From an uncultured Pseudomonadota bacterium (GTDB lineage Bacteria > Pseudomonadota > Gammaproteobacteria > Burkholderiales > SG8-39): 64,000 nt of DNA. Shown piece after piece: positions 7,737-16,188 of the stretch (its first letter is position 1; each line of letters starts with the position of its first letter). The notes under the pieces are model-generated. The model did not search any database and was not told the origin of the DNA. It worked only from the letters and a program-made list of their open reading frames with translations. The stretch spans positions 248,001 through 312,000 of the forward strand of contig CAIXPL010000016.1 in the NCBI GenBank assembly GCA_903921325.1, written 5' to 3'. The translations under genes were made by a program, and so were the position numbers.

Positions 7737-9248
7737 TTACATGTGGTAGGCAGTCTCGCCGTGTGAGGTCACGTCCAGACCTTCGCGCTCGTCTTCCTCG
7801 CTCACCCGCAGACCGACCAGCATGTCGGCGATCTTGTAGGCGATGAAGGCAACGACAGCGCTCCAGACGATGGTGACGCCGACCGCTTTGGCCTGGATCA
7901 GCAACTGCTCGCCGATCGAGCTGTACCCCATCTTGGCGGTAACCCAGTCGGTGACGAAGCCCGGCCCACCCAGCGATGGGTCGTTGAACACGCCCGTGAG
8001 CAGCGCGCCAAGGATCCCGCCGACTGCATGCACACCGAACACGTCCAGTGCATCGTCCACGCCGATCAGCTTCTTCAGACCGGTCACACCCCACAGGCAC
8101 ACCAGACCGGCCAGCAGACCGATGATCAAGCCACCGACCAGACCGACATTGCCCGCTGCCGGGGTGATCGCGACCAGGCCGGCAACCGCACCGGAGGCCG
8201 CACCCAGCATCGACGGCTTACCCTTGAAGAACCATTCTGCAATGATCCAGGACATCACCGCTGCAGCCGTCGCGAGGAAGGTGTTCATGAACGCGAGGGT
8301 GGCCGAGGTGCCTGCTTCGAGTGCCGAGCCGGCATTGAAACCAAACCAGCCTACCCACAGCAGCGCTGCACCAATCATGGTCATGGTGAGGCTGTGTGGC
8401 GACATCGCTTCCTTGCCGAAGCCGAGGCGCTTGCCGACCATGATGGCACCCACCAGCCCGGCAATACCGGCGTTGATGTGCACCACGGTGCCGCCAGCGA
8501 AGTCGAGCGCACCCCACTGCCACATCATGCCGGCCTTGGCGTTCACTGCATCGACCACCGAGGCGTCGGTGTAGGCATCAGGCCCCATCCAGAACCAGAC
8601 CATATGTGCAATCGGGGCGTAGGAGAAGGTGAACCAGATCACCATGAAAATCAGTACGGCCGAGAATTTCATGCGCTCGGCAAATGCACCGACGATCAGG
8701 CAGCAGGTGATGGCGGCAAACGTCGCCTGGAAGGCTGCGAACAGCATTTCCGGGATGACCACACCCTTGCTGAAGGTGGCGGCCATCGCAAACTCACCCT
8801 TCACTGGATCGAACATGCCGTTGAAGAACAGTCGGTCGAATCCTCCGATGAATGAGTTGCCTTCGGTAAATGCGAGGCTGTAGCCGTAGATGAACCACAG
8901 CACGGTGATCATCGAGAATGTGACGAACACCTGCATCAATACCGACAGCATGTTCTTCGAGCGGACCAGGCCGCCGTAGAACAAGGCAAGGGCCGGGACC
9001 GACATCATCAGCACCAGCAAGGTGGAGACGAGCATCCAGGAGACATCGCCCTTGTTGGGGACAGGTGCTGCAGCCGGTGCCGCTGCCTCGGCCGGAGCAG
9101 GGGCTGCCGCTGCCGCTGCGGCAGGCTTGGCTGCATCGGCGGCTTTGGCTTCGGCGGCAGGCTTGTCGTCTGCGTAGACCGGCGAGAACGCCGGGGCGAT
9201 CACCATCGCAGCGAATGCGAAGGTCAGTAGTGCGAGAAGTCTTTTCAT
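7737..9248 (-). CDS. amtB: Ammonium transporter AmtB
   Basis: A 503-residue ammonium channel of the inner membrane. It opens with a cleavable signal peptide (LLALLTFAFAAMVIAPAFSP), then an Ala/Pro-rich stretch (about residues 30-68), which is common in betaproteobacterial Amt proteins. Eleven membrane helices follow. The pore histidine pair is visible as GGTVVHINAG and DVFGVHAVGGILGA. The gene is 11 bases after glnK, the usual pairing, in which the PII protein plugs the channel when nitrogen is sufficient. AAAGGGGA precedes the ATG. It should be expressed with the porin and glnK from the sigma-54 promoter near 10630. Confidence 0.97.
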   Translation of the reverse strand: MKRLLALLTFAFAAMVIAPAFSPVYADDKPAAEAKAADAAKPAAAAAAAPAPAEAAAPAAAPVPNKGDVSWMLVSTLLVLMMSVPALALFYGGLVRSKNMLSVLMQVFVTFSMITVLWFIYGYSLAFTEGNSFIGGFDRLFFNGMFDPVKGEFAMAATFSKGVVIPEMLFAAFQATFAAITCCLIVGAFAERMKFSAVLIFMVIWFTFSYAPIAHMVWFWMGPDAYTDASVVDAVNAKAGMMWQWGALDFAGGTVVHINAGIAGLVGAIMVGKRLGFGKEAMSPHSLTMTMIGAALLWVGWFGFNAGSALEAGTSATLAFMNTFLATAAAVMSWIIAEWFFKGKPSMLGAASGAVAGLVAITPAAGNVGLVGGLIIGLLAGLVCLWGVTGLKKLIGVDDALDVFGVHAVGGILGALLTGVFNDPSLGGPGFVTDWVTAKMGYSSIGEQLLIQAKAVGVTIVWSAVVAFIAYKIADMLVGLRVSEEDEREGLDVTSHGETAYHM

Positions 9249-9259
9249 TCCATTCCCCT

Positions 9260-9607
<348 letters not shown>

Positions 9608-9617
9608 CTAATAGGCG

Positions 9618-9644
9618 GGCAGGCGTCCCGGGGGATCGCCTGCC
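9618..9644 (-). other. Intergenic hairpin between the porin gene and glnK
   Basis: GGCAGGCG (9618-9625) pairs with CGCCTGCC (9637-9644), an 8-bp GC stem around an 11-base loop. No T-run follows on the minus strand, so it is more likely an RNA-processing or stabilising hairpin, or a weak attenuator, than a full terminator. Confidence 0.5.
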
Positions 9645-9653
9645 AATGGTTGA

Positions 9654-10583
9654 TCAGAACGTCTTTTGTACGCCTACGGTGAAGGTCGTTTGACCGACGT
9701 TCTTACCGTACACATTTTCCCAGACCGGGGCAGTGGTGCCGTGGTTCGTGATGCGACCCTTGGCGTCAGTGCCCGTCACATACGCGAGCCAGGTCAGACC
9801 GACCCATTCCTTCGACGCGCCGACTTTCCAGTCGGTGTAGGACAAGTCGCTGTTTTTCAGCGTCGTGCCAGCACCGTAGCTGAATGCCCAGGCAGGCGAG
9901 GTGCCCGAATAGGACTGGTGTCCCACATGGCCGACGAGGCTGAAGCCCGATTCACCTACTGGTACGTTGGCAGTCAGATCGATGTAACCGGAACCGGCCG
10001 ATTTGGCGACACCAAATGCATTACCCGTTGATTGCGAGTACTTGAGGGTAAACACATTCCAGGTGACCGCACCATAACCCTCAAGGGTGTTTGGCTTGAC
10101 GTAGTAACCACCAAGATTGTTGTAATCACCAGGGTACCAGTACTGCAGCAGGCCGACATCGAAGGCAAAATCACCAGCAGAGAATTTATAGCCGCCGTAG
10201 ATATCCAGCTCGAGCGAATTGCTGTTGGCACCGTTTGCCGTGAAATTGCCACCAGCGGCACCTGGCTGTGCCAGTGAAACCGGCGCTGCCGATGTGTTGA
10301 CATTGGTCTGTTCAAACCAGCTCACGTTGGAGCCCCAGGTTCCAAGATAAAATCCCGAGCTGTGCGAGTAGTCAAACCCACCCTGAAGGGCTGGCTGATG
10401 ATTGGTCTGGGTCAGTCCGCGGAATATGTATTGACTGAAAATGCCTACGTTGCCAGTCAATGTATGCGGTGATGCCTCGGGTGCCGCTGCCGGCGCCGCC
10501 GCCGCCGGCGCGTCGTCAGCAAAACTGGCGACAGGCAATGCTGACAGGATGGCGAAGGTGGTTTTAACGGCTAAGCTTCTCAT
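9654..10583 (-). CDS. TorF-family putative porin
   Basis: A 309-residue outer-membrane beta-barrel candidate. It has a signal peptide (to about residue 22, SVASFADD type), an Ala/Pro linker, then LTGNVGIFSQYIFRGLTQTN, the signature start of the TorF / Gcw_chp family. Alternating hydrophobic strands run through the whole length, and it ends in ...TFTVGVQKTF with a terminal phenylalanine, the outer-membrane assembly signal. It precedes glnK and amtB in the same direction, with the NtrC/sigma-54 promoter immediately in front. That suggests it lets nitrogen compounds through the outer membrane when nitrogen is scarce. Specificity is not known. Confidence 0.9.
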   Translation of the reverse strand: MRSLAVKTTFAILSALPVASFADDAPAAAAPAAAPEASPHTLTGNVGIFSQYIFRGLTQTNHQPALQGGFDYSHSSGFYLGTWGSNVSWFEQTNVNTSAAPVSLAQPGAAGGNFTANGANSNSLELDIYGGYKFSAGDFAFDVGLLQYWYPGDYNNLGGYYVKPNTLEGYGAVTWNVFTLKYSQSTGNAFGVAKSAGSGYIDLTANVPVGESGFSLVGHVGHQSYSGTSPAWAFSYGAGTTLKNSDLSYTDWKVGASKEWVGLTWLAYVTGTDAKGRITNHGTTAPVWENVYGKNVGQTTFTVGVQKTF

Positions 10584-10621
10584 TGCACTTCCTCACGTTG
10601 TGTTGGTGACGTAGTTCACAG

Positions 10622-10639
10622 AAGCAGAAGTCATGCCAG
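10622..10639 (-). promoter_or_regulatory. Sigma-54 (RpoN) -24/-12 promoter
   Basis: On the minus strand this reads CTGGCATGACTTCTGCTT, matching the YTGGCACG-N4-TTGC consensus with exact spacing between the GG and GC elements; the mismatches are T for C in the -24 box and C for T in the -12 box. Transcription would begin near 10612, leaving a leader of about 30 bases before the porin ATG. Confidence 0.8.
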
Positions 10640-10693
10640 CGTCATTAACCCTGTAATGTAGAGTGGACTTACAGGTTGGACGCACGATGCGGG

Positions 10694-10708
10694 GCACCAA
10701 GTTAGGCC
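10694..10708. promoter_or_regulatory. Possible second, degenerate NtrC site
   Basis: GCACCA-AGT-TAGGCC keeps one good half-site and a poor second half. Its centre lies 19 bp (about two helical turns) from the strong site at 10712-10727, on the promoter side. Tandem NtrC sites are usual, but this copy is weak. Confidence 0.4.
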
Positions 10709-10711
10709 ACA

Positions 10712-10727
10712 TGCACCATGTTGGTGC
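10712..10727. promoter_or_regulatory. NtrC (NRI) enhancer-type binding site
   Basis: TGCACCA-TGT-TGGTGC is a palindrome with 6-bp arms and matches the NtrC consensus TGCACCA-N3to5-TGGTGCA, lacking only the last A. Its centre is about 108 bp upstream of the predicted sigma-54 start, a normal enhancer distance. It supports nitrogen-limitation control of the porin-glnK-amtB operon. It also lies about 70 bp ahead of the divergent hydroxylase gene. Confidence 0.8.
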
Positions 10728-10789
10728 TTTGGCGTTGTCGGGCACGGCCGCGGCCCGGTTGTTGATGAAGGAACAGGACGTCGAGTGAT

Positions 10790-11974
10790 ATGAAACAGCT
10801 GAATGTCATGATTGCGGGTGCGGGATTGGGTGGGTTGGTGGCTGCCGCCAGCCTGTTGCGGCGGGGCCACAAGGTGCGCATCTTTGAACAGGCTGCGCGG
10901 TTGGGTGAAGTCGGTGCGGGGGTACAGCAGAGCGCCAATTCGGCCAAGGTGCTCTACTCGCTTGGATTACGCGATGCGCTCGAGCGCGTATCGGTCAAGC
11001 CACAAAGTTATGAATTTCGCCGCTATGACACGGGCGAGCTGATGCACGCGATACCGTTTGCTGCGGCACATGAGCGGGCGCATGGAGCGCCTTATTACCA
11101 TATTCATCGCGCGGACCTGCATAGCATGCTCGTTGACTGCGTGCTGGCGCTCGATCCGAACTGCATCACGCTGAACGCCCGCGTGACGGGGTTTACCGAG
11201 ACCGACCAGCAGGTCAGTGTGAACCTGGCCGATGGCTCGAGCGTGTCAGGCGACCTGCTGATCGGCGCCGATGGCATCCGCTCGGCCATCCGTGCGCAGA
11301 TCGTTGGCGAGACGTCAGTGAATTACACCGGCTATGTCGCGTGGCGGCTGACTGTGCCGCGCGAGCGCCTGCCCGTTGACATCATGGATATCGTCGGTCA
11401 GGTCTGGTGCGGTCCGAAGAACCACTGCGTGCTCTATTGGCTGCGCGGTGGTGAGATTTTCAACTTTGTCGGGTGCCCTGAGCGGCAGGCCTGGGAAGAC
11501 GAGTCATGGACGCAGAGCCGTCCGTGGGAAGAGCTCAAGGCCGACTATGCCGGCTGGCATCCGAAAATCCAGGCGATCCTCGATGCGGTCGATCGCGACC
11601 AGTGTTATCGGTGGGCATTGAATAACCGCGCCCCGGTGCGTAACTGGAGCACTGCCCGCACCACTTTGCTCGGTGACGCCGCGCATCCGACCCTGCCGTT
11701 TCTGGCGCAAGGTGCCTGCATTGCCATCGAGGACGGTGCGGTGCTCGCGCGCGCGCTGGAAGGCTCAGCCAACGTGCGCGATGCGCTTGCGCTCTATCAG
11801 CGTAACCGGGTCGATCGCACCGCGCGGGTGGTGAATGAATCCACCGAACACGGCGGGCTTTACCATATCGTCGATGCCGACGAGATGCGCGCGGCGTTCC
11901 ATCAGCGCAACATCGCCAAGGAACGTGCTGAGTGGCTGTACAACTACGATCCACTGACGGTGCCACTGGGCTGA
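10790..11974 (+). CDS. FAD-dependent aromatic hydroxylase (salicylate hydroxylase-like)
   Basis: A 394-residue class A flavoprotein monooxygenase. The N-terminal dinucleotide motif MIAGAGLGGLVAAASLLRR (GxGxxG) is followed by an acidic strand end (VRIFEQA). The DG motif GDLLIGADGIRSAIR is at about residues 155-170 and the second FAD motif TTLLGDAAHPTLPFLAQGA at about 295-313. These are diagnostic of NADH/NADPH-dependent ring hydroxylases such as salicylate 1-monooxygenase, 3-hydroxybenzoate 6-monooxygenase and 6-hydroxynicotinate 3-monooxygenase. Which of these substrates applies cannot be read from the sequence. It stands alone, divergent from the nitrogen operon; whether the shared intergenic NtrC site affects it is open. 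Confidence 0.88.
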   Translation: MKQLNVMIAGAGLGGLVAAASLLRRGHKVRIFEQAARLGEVGAGVQQSANSAKVLYSLGLRDALERVSVKPQSYEFRRYDTGELMHAIPFAAAHERAHGAPYYHIHRADLHSMLVDCVLALDPNCITLNARVTGFTETDQQVSVNLADGSSVSGDLLIGADGIRSAIRAQIVGETSVNYTGYVAWRLTVPRERLPVDIMDIVGQVWCGPKNHCVLYWLRGGEIFNFVGCPERQAWEDESWTQSRPWEELKADYAGWHPKIQAILDAVDRDQCYRWALNNRAPVRNWSTARTTLLGDAAHPTLPFLAQGACIAIEDGAVLARALEGSANVRDALALYQRNRVDRTARVVNESTEHGGLYHIVDADEMRAAFHQRNIAKERAEWLYNYDPLTVPLG

Positions 11975-12086
11975 CCCGCACGCATGGCCTTCCCGCCGAA
12001 TGACATGGTGTCGTTGCGGCACCATCAACGGGGCACGCTTCGCTGATGATCAGCCGCCGGTGCCGACAGGCGGTCCGAGCGTAGCC

Positions 12087-13427
12087 CTACAGGCCGCTCG
12101 CGCGCCGCAACCACGCCAGTGGCTTGCGGAACAGGTAATAGGCGAGCGATACCTTGTGTGAATACAGCTTGGCAGTGCCTTTGAGGCCAAGGCGCGGCAG
12201 GGTGTGCTCATCGATGCGTGCTTTCAGAACATAGGCGAGTGTGTTCTCGCCATTGGGCACGGCTTCGTAGCTGGTCTGGGTCACTCGTGCTGCAATCGAG
12301 CCCAGCGGCGAGACATTGAGAAACATGCGCACCGGGGTGTCGATGTCCAGTTCGATCGCATCGTCGGCCGGGACATAGAGGGTGAGTTCGACCGCCTCGG
12401 GGTCAGCCACCAGCATGATGCGCTCGCCGGTCTGCACCGGCTTGCCAAGCCAATCAAGCGGATCGGCAAAGATAGCCACACCATTGATCGGCGATTTCAC
12501 TTTCAGGCGATCGAGCAGCTCGACCAGATAATCGACCTCGGCCGCCTTTTCGTGCGCACGCGCATCGAGCATTTGAACTTCAGACTTGCTCTGATCGTCG
12601 GCAAAGGCCTTGCTCGTCGCGCGTTTCAGATCTGCGAGCGAAATCTCCAGGGTCTTGCGCGCGACCTGCAAGCGATTGCGGGTCACCGTGTTGTCCAATG
12701 AAACCAGAACCTCGCCGGCCTTGATCAGCTGATTGGGTTGCACCAGTACCCGTTCAACCACACCATCGGTCGGTGCCGTGATCGCCGTAGGGTGTACCGG
12801 AGTGACTTCGGCCGGCGCGAGTACCGTGAGTGGCACCGGTACAAAGCCGAGCAGCACGATGACACCGATGATGAGGGCGAGCGTCGGGCGCGCCTTCAAG
12901 CCGCGTACGATGTGGCGCAGCCGCGGCTGGCTGGATCGCCATCCCCACAGCGCGAAGCCGGCGTTTTCGGCGAGCCATTGGGCCAATGCAAGGTCGTTCG
13001 GCTGCCAGGGCGTGCTGCGGCCCAGCCACAACCAGCCACCGGGCTGGTGCCCGGGCCCAGCGAGGCGACAGGCAAGGGCGTGGGCGGGCATCCAGTCGCT
13101 GCCATCGGCAGCCAGATCCTCGGGCAGCGACGTCGGGGAAAGCACAACCTGCGCCTCGTTGCGCTGCTCGAGCCAACGCGCAACGCGCCCGATCCACTGT
13201 GCAAACGGCGTGGTGAGATCAATCTCACCCAGTCCCGATACAGCGCTTAACTGCTGCGACCCGCGCAGGCCGGGCTCGATCAGCAGAGCCTGGTCATGCT
13301 GCAGCAGTCGGTGCGAGTCATTGACGATTGCAAACTGCAATTCACGGCGCGATTTGCAGTGTTGCAGCGTGTGCTGAAAAGCAAGCAGGGCGCTTAGCGA
13401 TTGCGCTTGCGCAGCGGCGTCGTTCAC
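12087..13427 (-). CDS. HlyD-type adaptor with a GAF-like N-terminal domain
   Basis: A 446-residue protein. Residues 1-160 are predicted cytoplasmic and resemble a GAF-type sensor fold (LLAFQHTLQHCKSRRELQFA, then a W/L-rich strand region). One membrane segment follows near 178-200 (LALIIGVIVLLGFVPVPL). The periplasmic part is HlyD-like: lipoyl halves ITAPTDGVVERVLVQPNQLI and LKVKSPINGVAIFADPLDWL with a short helical hairpin between. It is the last gene of the minus-strand locus that contains the M50/HlyD fusion, giant DUF4347 protein, TolC-like protein and a second HlyD, 12 bases after that second HlyD. Probable role: periplasmic adaptor in export of the giant protein. The GAF assignment is my weakest point. 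Confidence 0.75.
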   Translation of the reverse strand: MNDAAAQAQSLSALLAFQHTLQHCKSRRELQFAIVNDSHRLLQHDQALLIEPGLRGSQQLSAVSGLGEIDLTTPFAQWIGRVARWLEQRNEAQVVLSPTSLPEDLAADGSDWMPAHALACRLAGPGHQPGGWLWLGRSTPWQPNDLALAQWLAENAGFALWGWRSSQPRLRHIVRGLKARPTLALIIGVIVLLGFVPVPLTVLAPAEVTPVHPTAITAPTDGVVERVLVQPNQLIKAGEVLVSLDNTVTRNRLQVARKTLEISLADLKRATSKAFADDQSKSEVQMLDARAHEKAAEVDYLVELLDRLKVKSPINGVAIFADPLDWLGKPVQTGERIMLVADPEAVELTLYVPADDAIELDIDTPVRMFLNVSPLGSIAARVTQTSYEAVPNGENTLAYVLKARIDEHTLPRLGLKGTAKLYSHKVSLAYYLFRKPLAWLRRASGL

Positions 13428-13439
13428 GCGGATGCAGGC

Positions 13440-14249
13440 TTATTTTGGTGCCTGTGGAAAGCGCGCCTCGAGTACGGCACCGGGCATCAGATCGCTTGAT
13501 TTGTTGAGTGCCGCCTCCACTTCAATCGTCTGACTTACGCCGTCGATGCGGGAATTCACGCGAACAACATGCGCCGGATAGGATCGGCCTGCTGAAGATT
13601 TGAGATTGACCACCGAGCCCGTGCGCAACCAGCGCAGATAGGACGCCGGCGCATTGATCGTGGCTTTGAGGTCAGTTGGATTGACGATTTCGAGCAAGGC
13701 CTGGCCTGCATTGACGGTCTCGGCCTCTTTTGCCCGCAATTTAGCGACCCGTCCCGCGAACGGAGCCAGCACTTTGCAGTGGGCGACTTGCGAGCTGATC
13801 AGTGCGACTTGCGCCTTGGCACGCGAGGCGGCCGCGGCGGCAGTGGTCACCTCAAGCTCGCTGGCCGCACCGAGTCCCTCCAGACGCAGTTTGGCCAGAT
13901 GGGTTTCCCGCGCACCCAGATAATCGGCTTGTGCCGCATTCAGTTGGGCGTCGCGCTCGGCACAATCGAATTCGACCAGTACCGCACCCTCGGCAAAGCT
14001 CGCCCCCAGGGTGGCATTCAGATGCTTGATGCGGCCCATCATCTGTGCCGACAGCACGGCCTCATTGCCTGAGCCGATGATGGCTGAACTGGCTTCGTCG
14101 GCCTGAACGGCTCGCAGGGTCAGCAGGCTGACGGCGCTGATCAGCGCAAGCGCAGCGCATGAGCGTGCGAGCGGTCGTGGTCGCAGCGGAACTTGCACGT
14201 CAGACAGGCTGCGCTGGGATGGGGTCATGGATTGGGATATCAGGTTCAT
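13440..14249 (-). CDS. HlyD/RND-type periplasmic adaptor
   Basis: A 269-residue membrane-fusion-type protein with an N-terminal hydrophobic anchor or signal (SCAALALISAVSLLTLRAVQA, about residues 30-50). The lipoyl halves are split around a short alpha-hairpin (DAQLNAAQADYLGARETHLA and following), with VLAPFAGRVAKLRAKEAETV as the second half. A beta-barrel domain ends the protein. It is short for the family, as in minimal adaptors. It lies between the TolC-like lipoprotein (39-base gap) and the GAF-HlyD gene, so the locus encodes two separate adaptors plus a third HlyD-like domain fused to the M50 protease. Confidence 0.85.
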   Translation of the reverse strand: MNLISQSMTPSQRSLSDVQVPLRPRPLARSCAALALISAVSLLTLRAVQADEASSAIIGSGNEAVLSAQMMGRIKHLNATLGASFAEGAVLVEFDCAERDAQLNAAQADYLGARETHLAKLRLEGLGAASELEVTTAAAAASRAKAQVALISSQVAHCKVLAPFAGRVAKLRAKEAETVNAGQALLEIVNPTDLKATINAPASYLRWLRTGSVVNLKSSAGRSYPAHVVRVNSRIDGVSQTIEVEAALNKSSDLMPGAVLEARFPQAPK

Positions 14250-14288
14250 GATAGGGGCGTCAGTCTATGAGCGAAGTCAGTCGGAGGC

Positions 14289-16181
14289 CTAGCGGACGAT
14301 TGCCGGTTGGCCCAGATAGCGTTGCAATGTCGGGATCACGCGATAGCCCGCACCCTCACCCAGGGCAGACCACTGCGGATCATCGATCGGTTCGATCAGC
14401 AGGCTCTTTTGCTCACCGGTGAGAAGCGGTCTGCCGGTTTTGTCGAGCAATCGTACGGTCATGCGCACCATCTGGGCATTGTCGACACCGGGCTGTGCGT
14501 CAATCTGCGCTTCGATGCTCGCGGCGGCTTCACCGGCGCGCTCGGCGGTTTGAATGACCGAAATTCGCGCCATCACCAGCGAGCGCTGCAACGCCGTGGT
14601 GAATGCTTTGGCAGCCTCTGCGCTCAGACCCTTGGGCTCGACGAGTTGCACCGCACGCATTGCCAGCACAACCGGTTCCTTGAAATTGGCTGCTTCGAAT
14701 TCGCTGATGCGGGCCGACAGTTCTTTGGCGAGCGCACTGGTGGTGTCCGCCTCGGCGGCGACCGGCAGGTTGTCCACCCCAATGGAGTATTGAATGCGAC
14801 CCATGGCGGCCTGCAGGCCGGCATAGACATTGTCGCGATTGATCCGCGTGATCAATCTGCGCGCCTTCGCACGCACGATTTCGAGTTCGGTCTCCAGGCC
14901 GATCTCGTTGGCTGCCTGCAGGTACTTGATGATCTGTTCATCATCATGCAGGGCCTCATCCCAGACGGCATACTCGTTCTTGAGCAGGACAAACCGCACA
15001 GTGGCAATGCGGGTCTGCGTGAGCACCGCGCTGGACAGGGCAAGCCGGCGGGTTTCATCGACTGCCTTTTGCGCCGCAAACGAGCGGTCGATCGCCGGTA
15101 ACGAAAACACTTTGACGAGATCAAACGCAGCAGACAGTCCGGCCTGTTCCCACGAGTTGTTAACAAAGTATTTATTGGTGTCGTGGTAATAACCAAAATC
15201 AAGGCCGGCACCGGGCACTAGGGTGGCCCAGCGCGCCCGCGTGTGTTCAATGTCGGTGACGCGCGTCCGATAACGTTCCTCACGCAATTCGGGCCGATGG
15301 ATGAGCGCAAGATTCTCCAGAGCATCGGCGTTCGCCGCGAAATCGGGCACGCTGCGCGCTATGGGCTGCACCGCCACCTGATACTGCGTGCCTGGTCCCA
15401 GATTCATGAGCGAGGCCAGTTCCACTTTGGCCGCGGCCAGGTCTTGCCGGCGCAACGTGATCTGCTGGGCCAGATCGAGCAACGATCGCCGGTAACCGAT
15501 GATCTGGATCGGTGGCAGCAGGCGACGATTCTCGATCAGCCGCGCCCGTGCGATGGTCAGATCCACCTCGCCAAGGAACTTGTCGATCTCGGGCAGCAGG
15601 CGTTCTGCGCTTTCGGCGCGCCACCAGGCGTAGCGGACATCCTGGGTGATGTTCTGAATCGCACGGCGGCGCCGCTCTGTGGCGATCAGGGTTTGATCGG
15701 CCAGTGATTTGGCATGGTAGTAGGACAGGCCGAAATCCAGAATATTCCAGGAGAACACCGCGCTATCGGTCCAGTGGCGCCGCTCGACCGCGGTGGTGGG
15801 ATTGAGCGTTTGCGTACCATCGGGTTGAATGCCATAACTGAACGCATCATTGTCGCGTGCGCTATAGCCGGCCGACAGGGTGAGCTTGGGCAGCATGTCC
15901 CACTTGGCGAGGTTGAGCTGCCCGGTCGCTGCCGATTCCTCCATCAAACGCTGGCGGTAGTCCATGTTGTAGCGCACCGCACGTGCGGTGGCTTCCGACA
16001 GCGTAACGGGCCCGCTCAATGCCTCACTGGCTATTGCAAGTGTTGCGCGGTCCTGCTTGGAGCCATCGACATGATCCGATTCAGGCAGCGGCGTCGGTGT
16101 AACCGTGCAGCCGAACAGCAGCAAGGAGAGGAGGGCGGCGCCGAGCCCGCGGCAAAGATGAGAAGTGGTGTTTGACATCAT
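14289..16181 (-). CDS. TolC-family outer-membrane lipoprotein with a long C-terminal extension
   Basis: A TolC/OEP-type channel protein of about 630 residues, well above the usual 420-480. The start chosen at 16181 gives a lipoprotein signal peptide, GAALLSLLLFGCTVTPTP, with the lipobox cysteine. It lies seven bases after the giant gene stop, and ATG-ATG are in tandem. The OEP repeat helices include LAKWDMLPKLTLSAGYSARD and LRFVLLKN-type coils up to about residue 470. The last ~130 residues (from about ISEFEAANFKEPVVLAMRAV) depart from TolC and look like a separate periplasmic domain of alternating helix and strand. Its place between the giant protein and the adaptors makes it the likely outer-membrane exit of this locus. 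Confidence 0.82.
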   Translation of the reverse strand: MMSNTTSHLCRGLGAALLSLLLFGCTVTPTPLPESDHVDGSKQDRATLAIASEALSGPVTLSEATARAVRYNMDYRQRLMEESAATGQLNLAKWDMLPKLTLSAGYSARDNDAFSYGIQPDGTQTLNPTTAVERRHWTDSAVFSWNILDFGLSYYHAKSLADQTLIATERRRRAIQNITQDVRYAWWRAESAERLLPEIDKFLGEVDLTIARARLIENRRLLPPIQIIGYRRSLLDLAQQITLRRQDLAAAKVELASLMNLGPGTQYQVAVQPIARSVPDFAANADALENLALIHRPELREERYRTRVTDIEHTRARWATLVPGAGLDFGYYHDTNKYFVNNSWEQAGLSAAFDLVKVFSLPAIDRSFAAQKAVDETRRLALSSAVLTQTRIATVRFVLLKNEYAVWDEALHDDEQIIKYLQAANEIGLETELEIVRAKARRLITRINRDNVYAGLQAAMGRIQYSIGVDNLPVAAEADTTSALAKELSARISEFEAANFKEPVVLAMRAVQLVEPKGLSAEAAKAFTTALQRSLVMARISVIQTAERAGEAAASIEAQIDAQPGVDNAQMVRMTVRLLDKTGRPLLTGEQKSLLIEPIDDPQWSALGEGAGYRVIPTLQRYLGQPAIVR

Positions 16182-16188
16182 GTTCTCG

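Noticed and set aside
10694-10712. TGGCC...TGGTGC on the minus strand as a second sigma-54 promoter
   Set aside because: The spacing between the GG and GC elements is one base too long; the element at 10622-10639 fits exactly.
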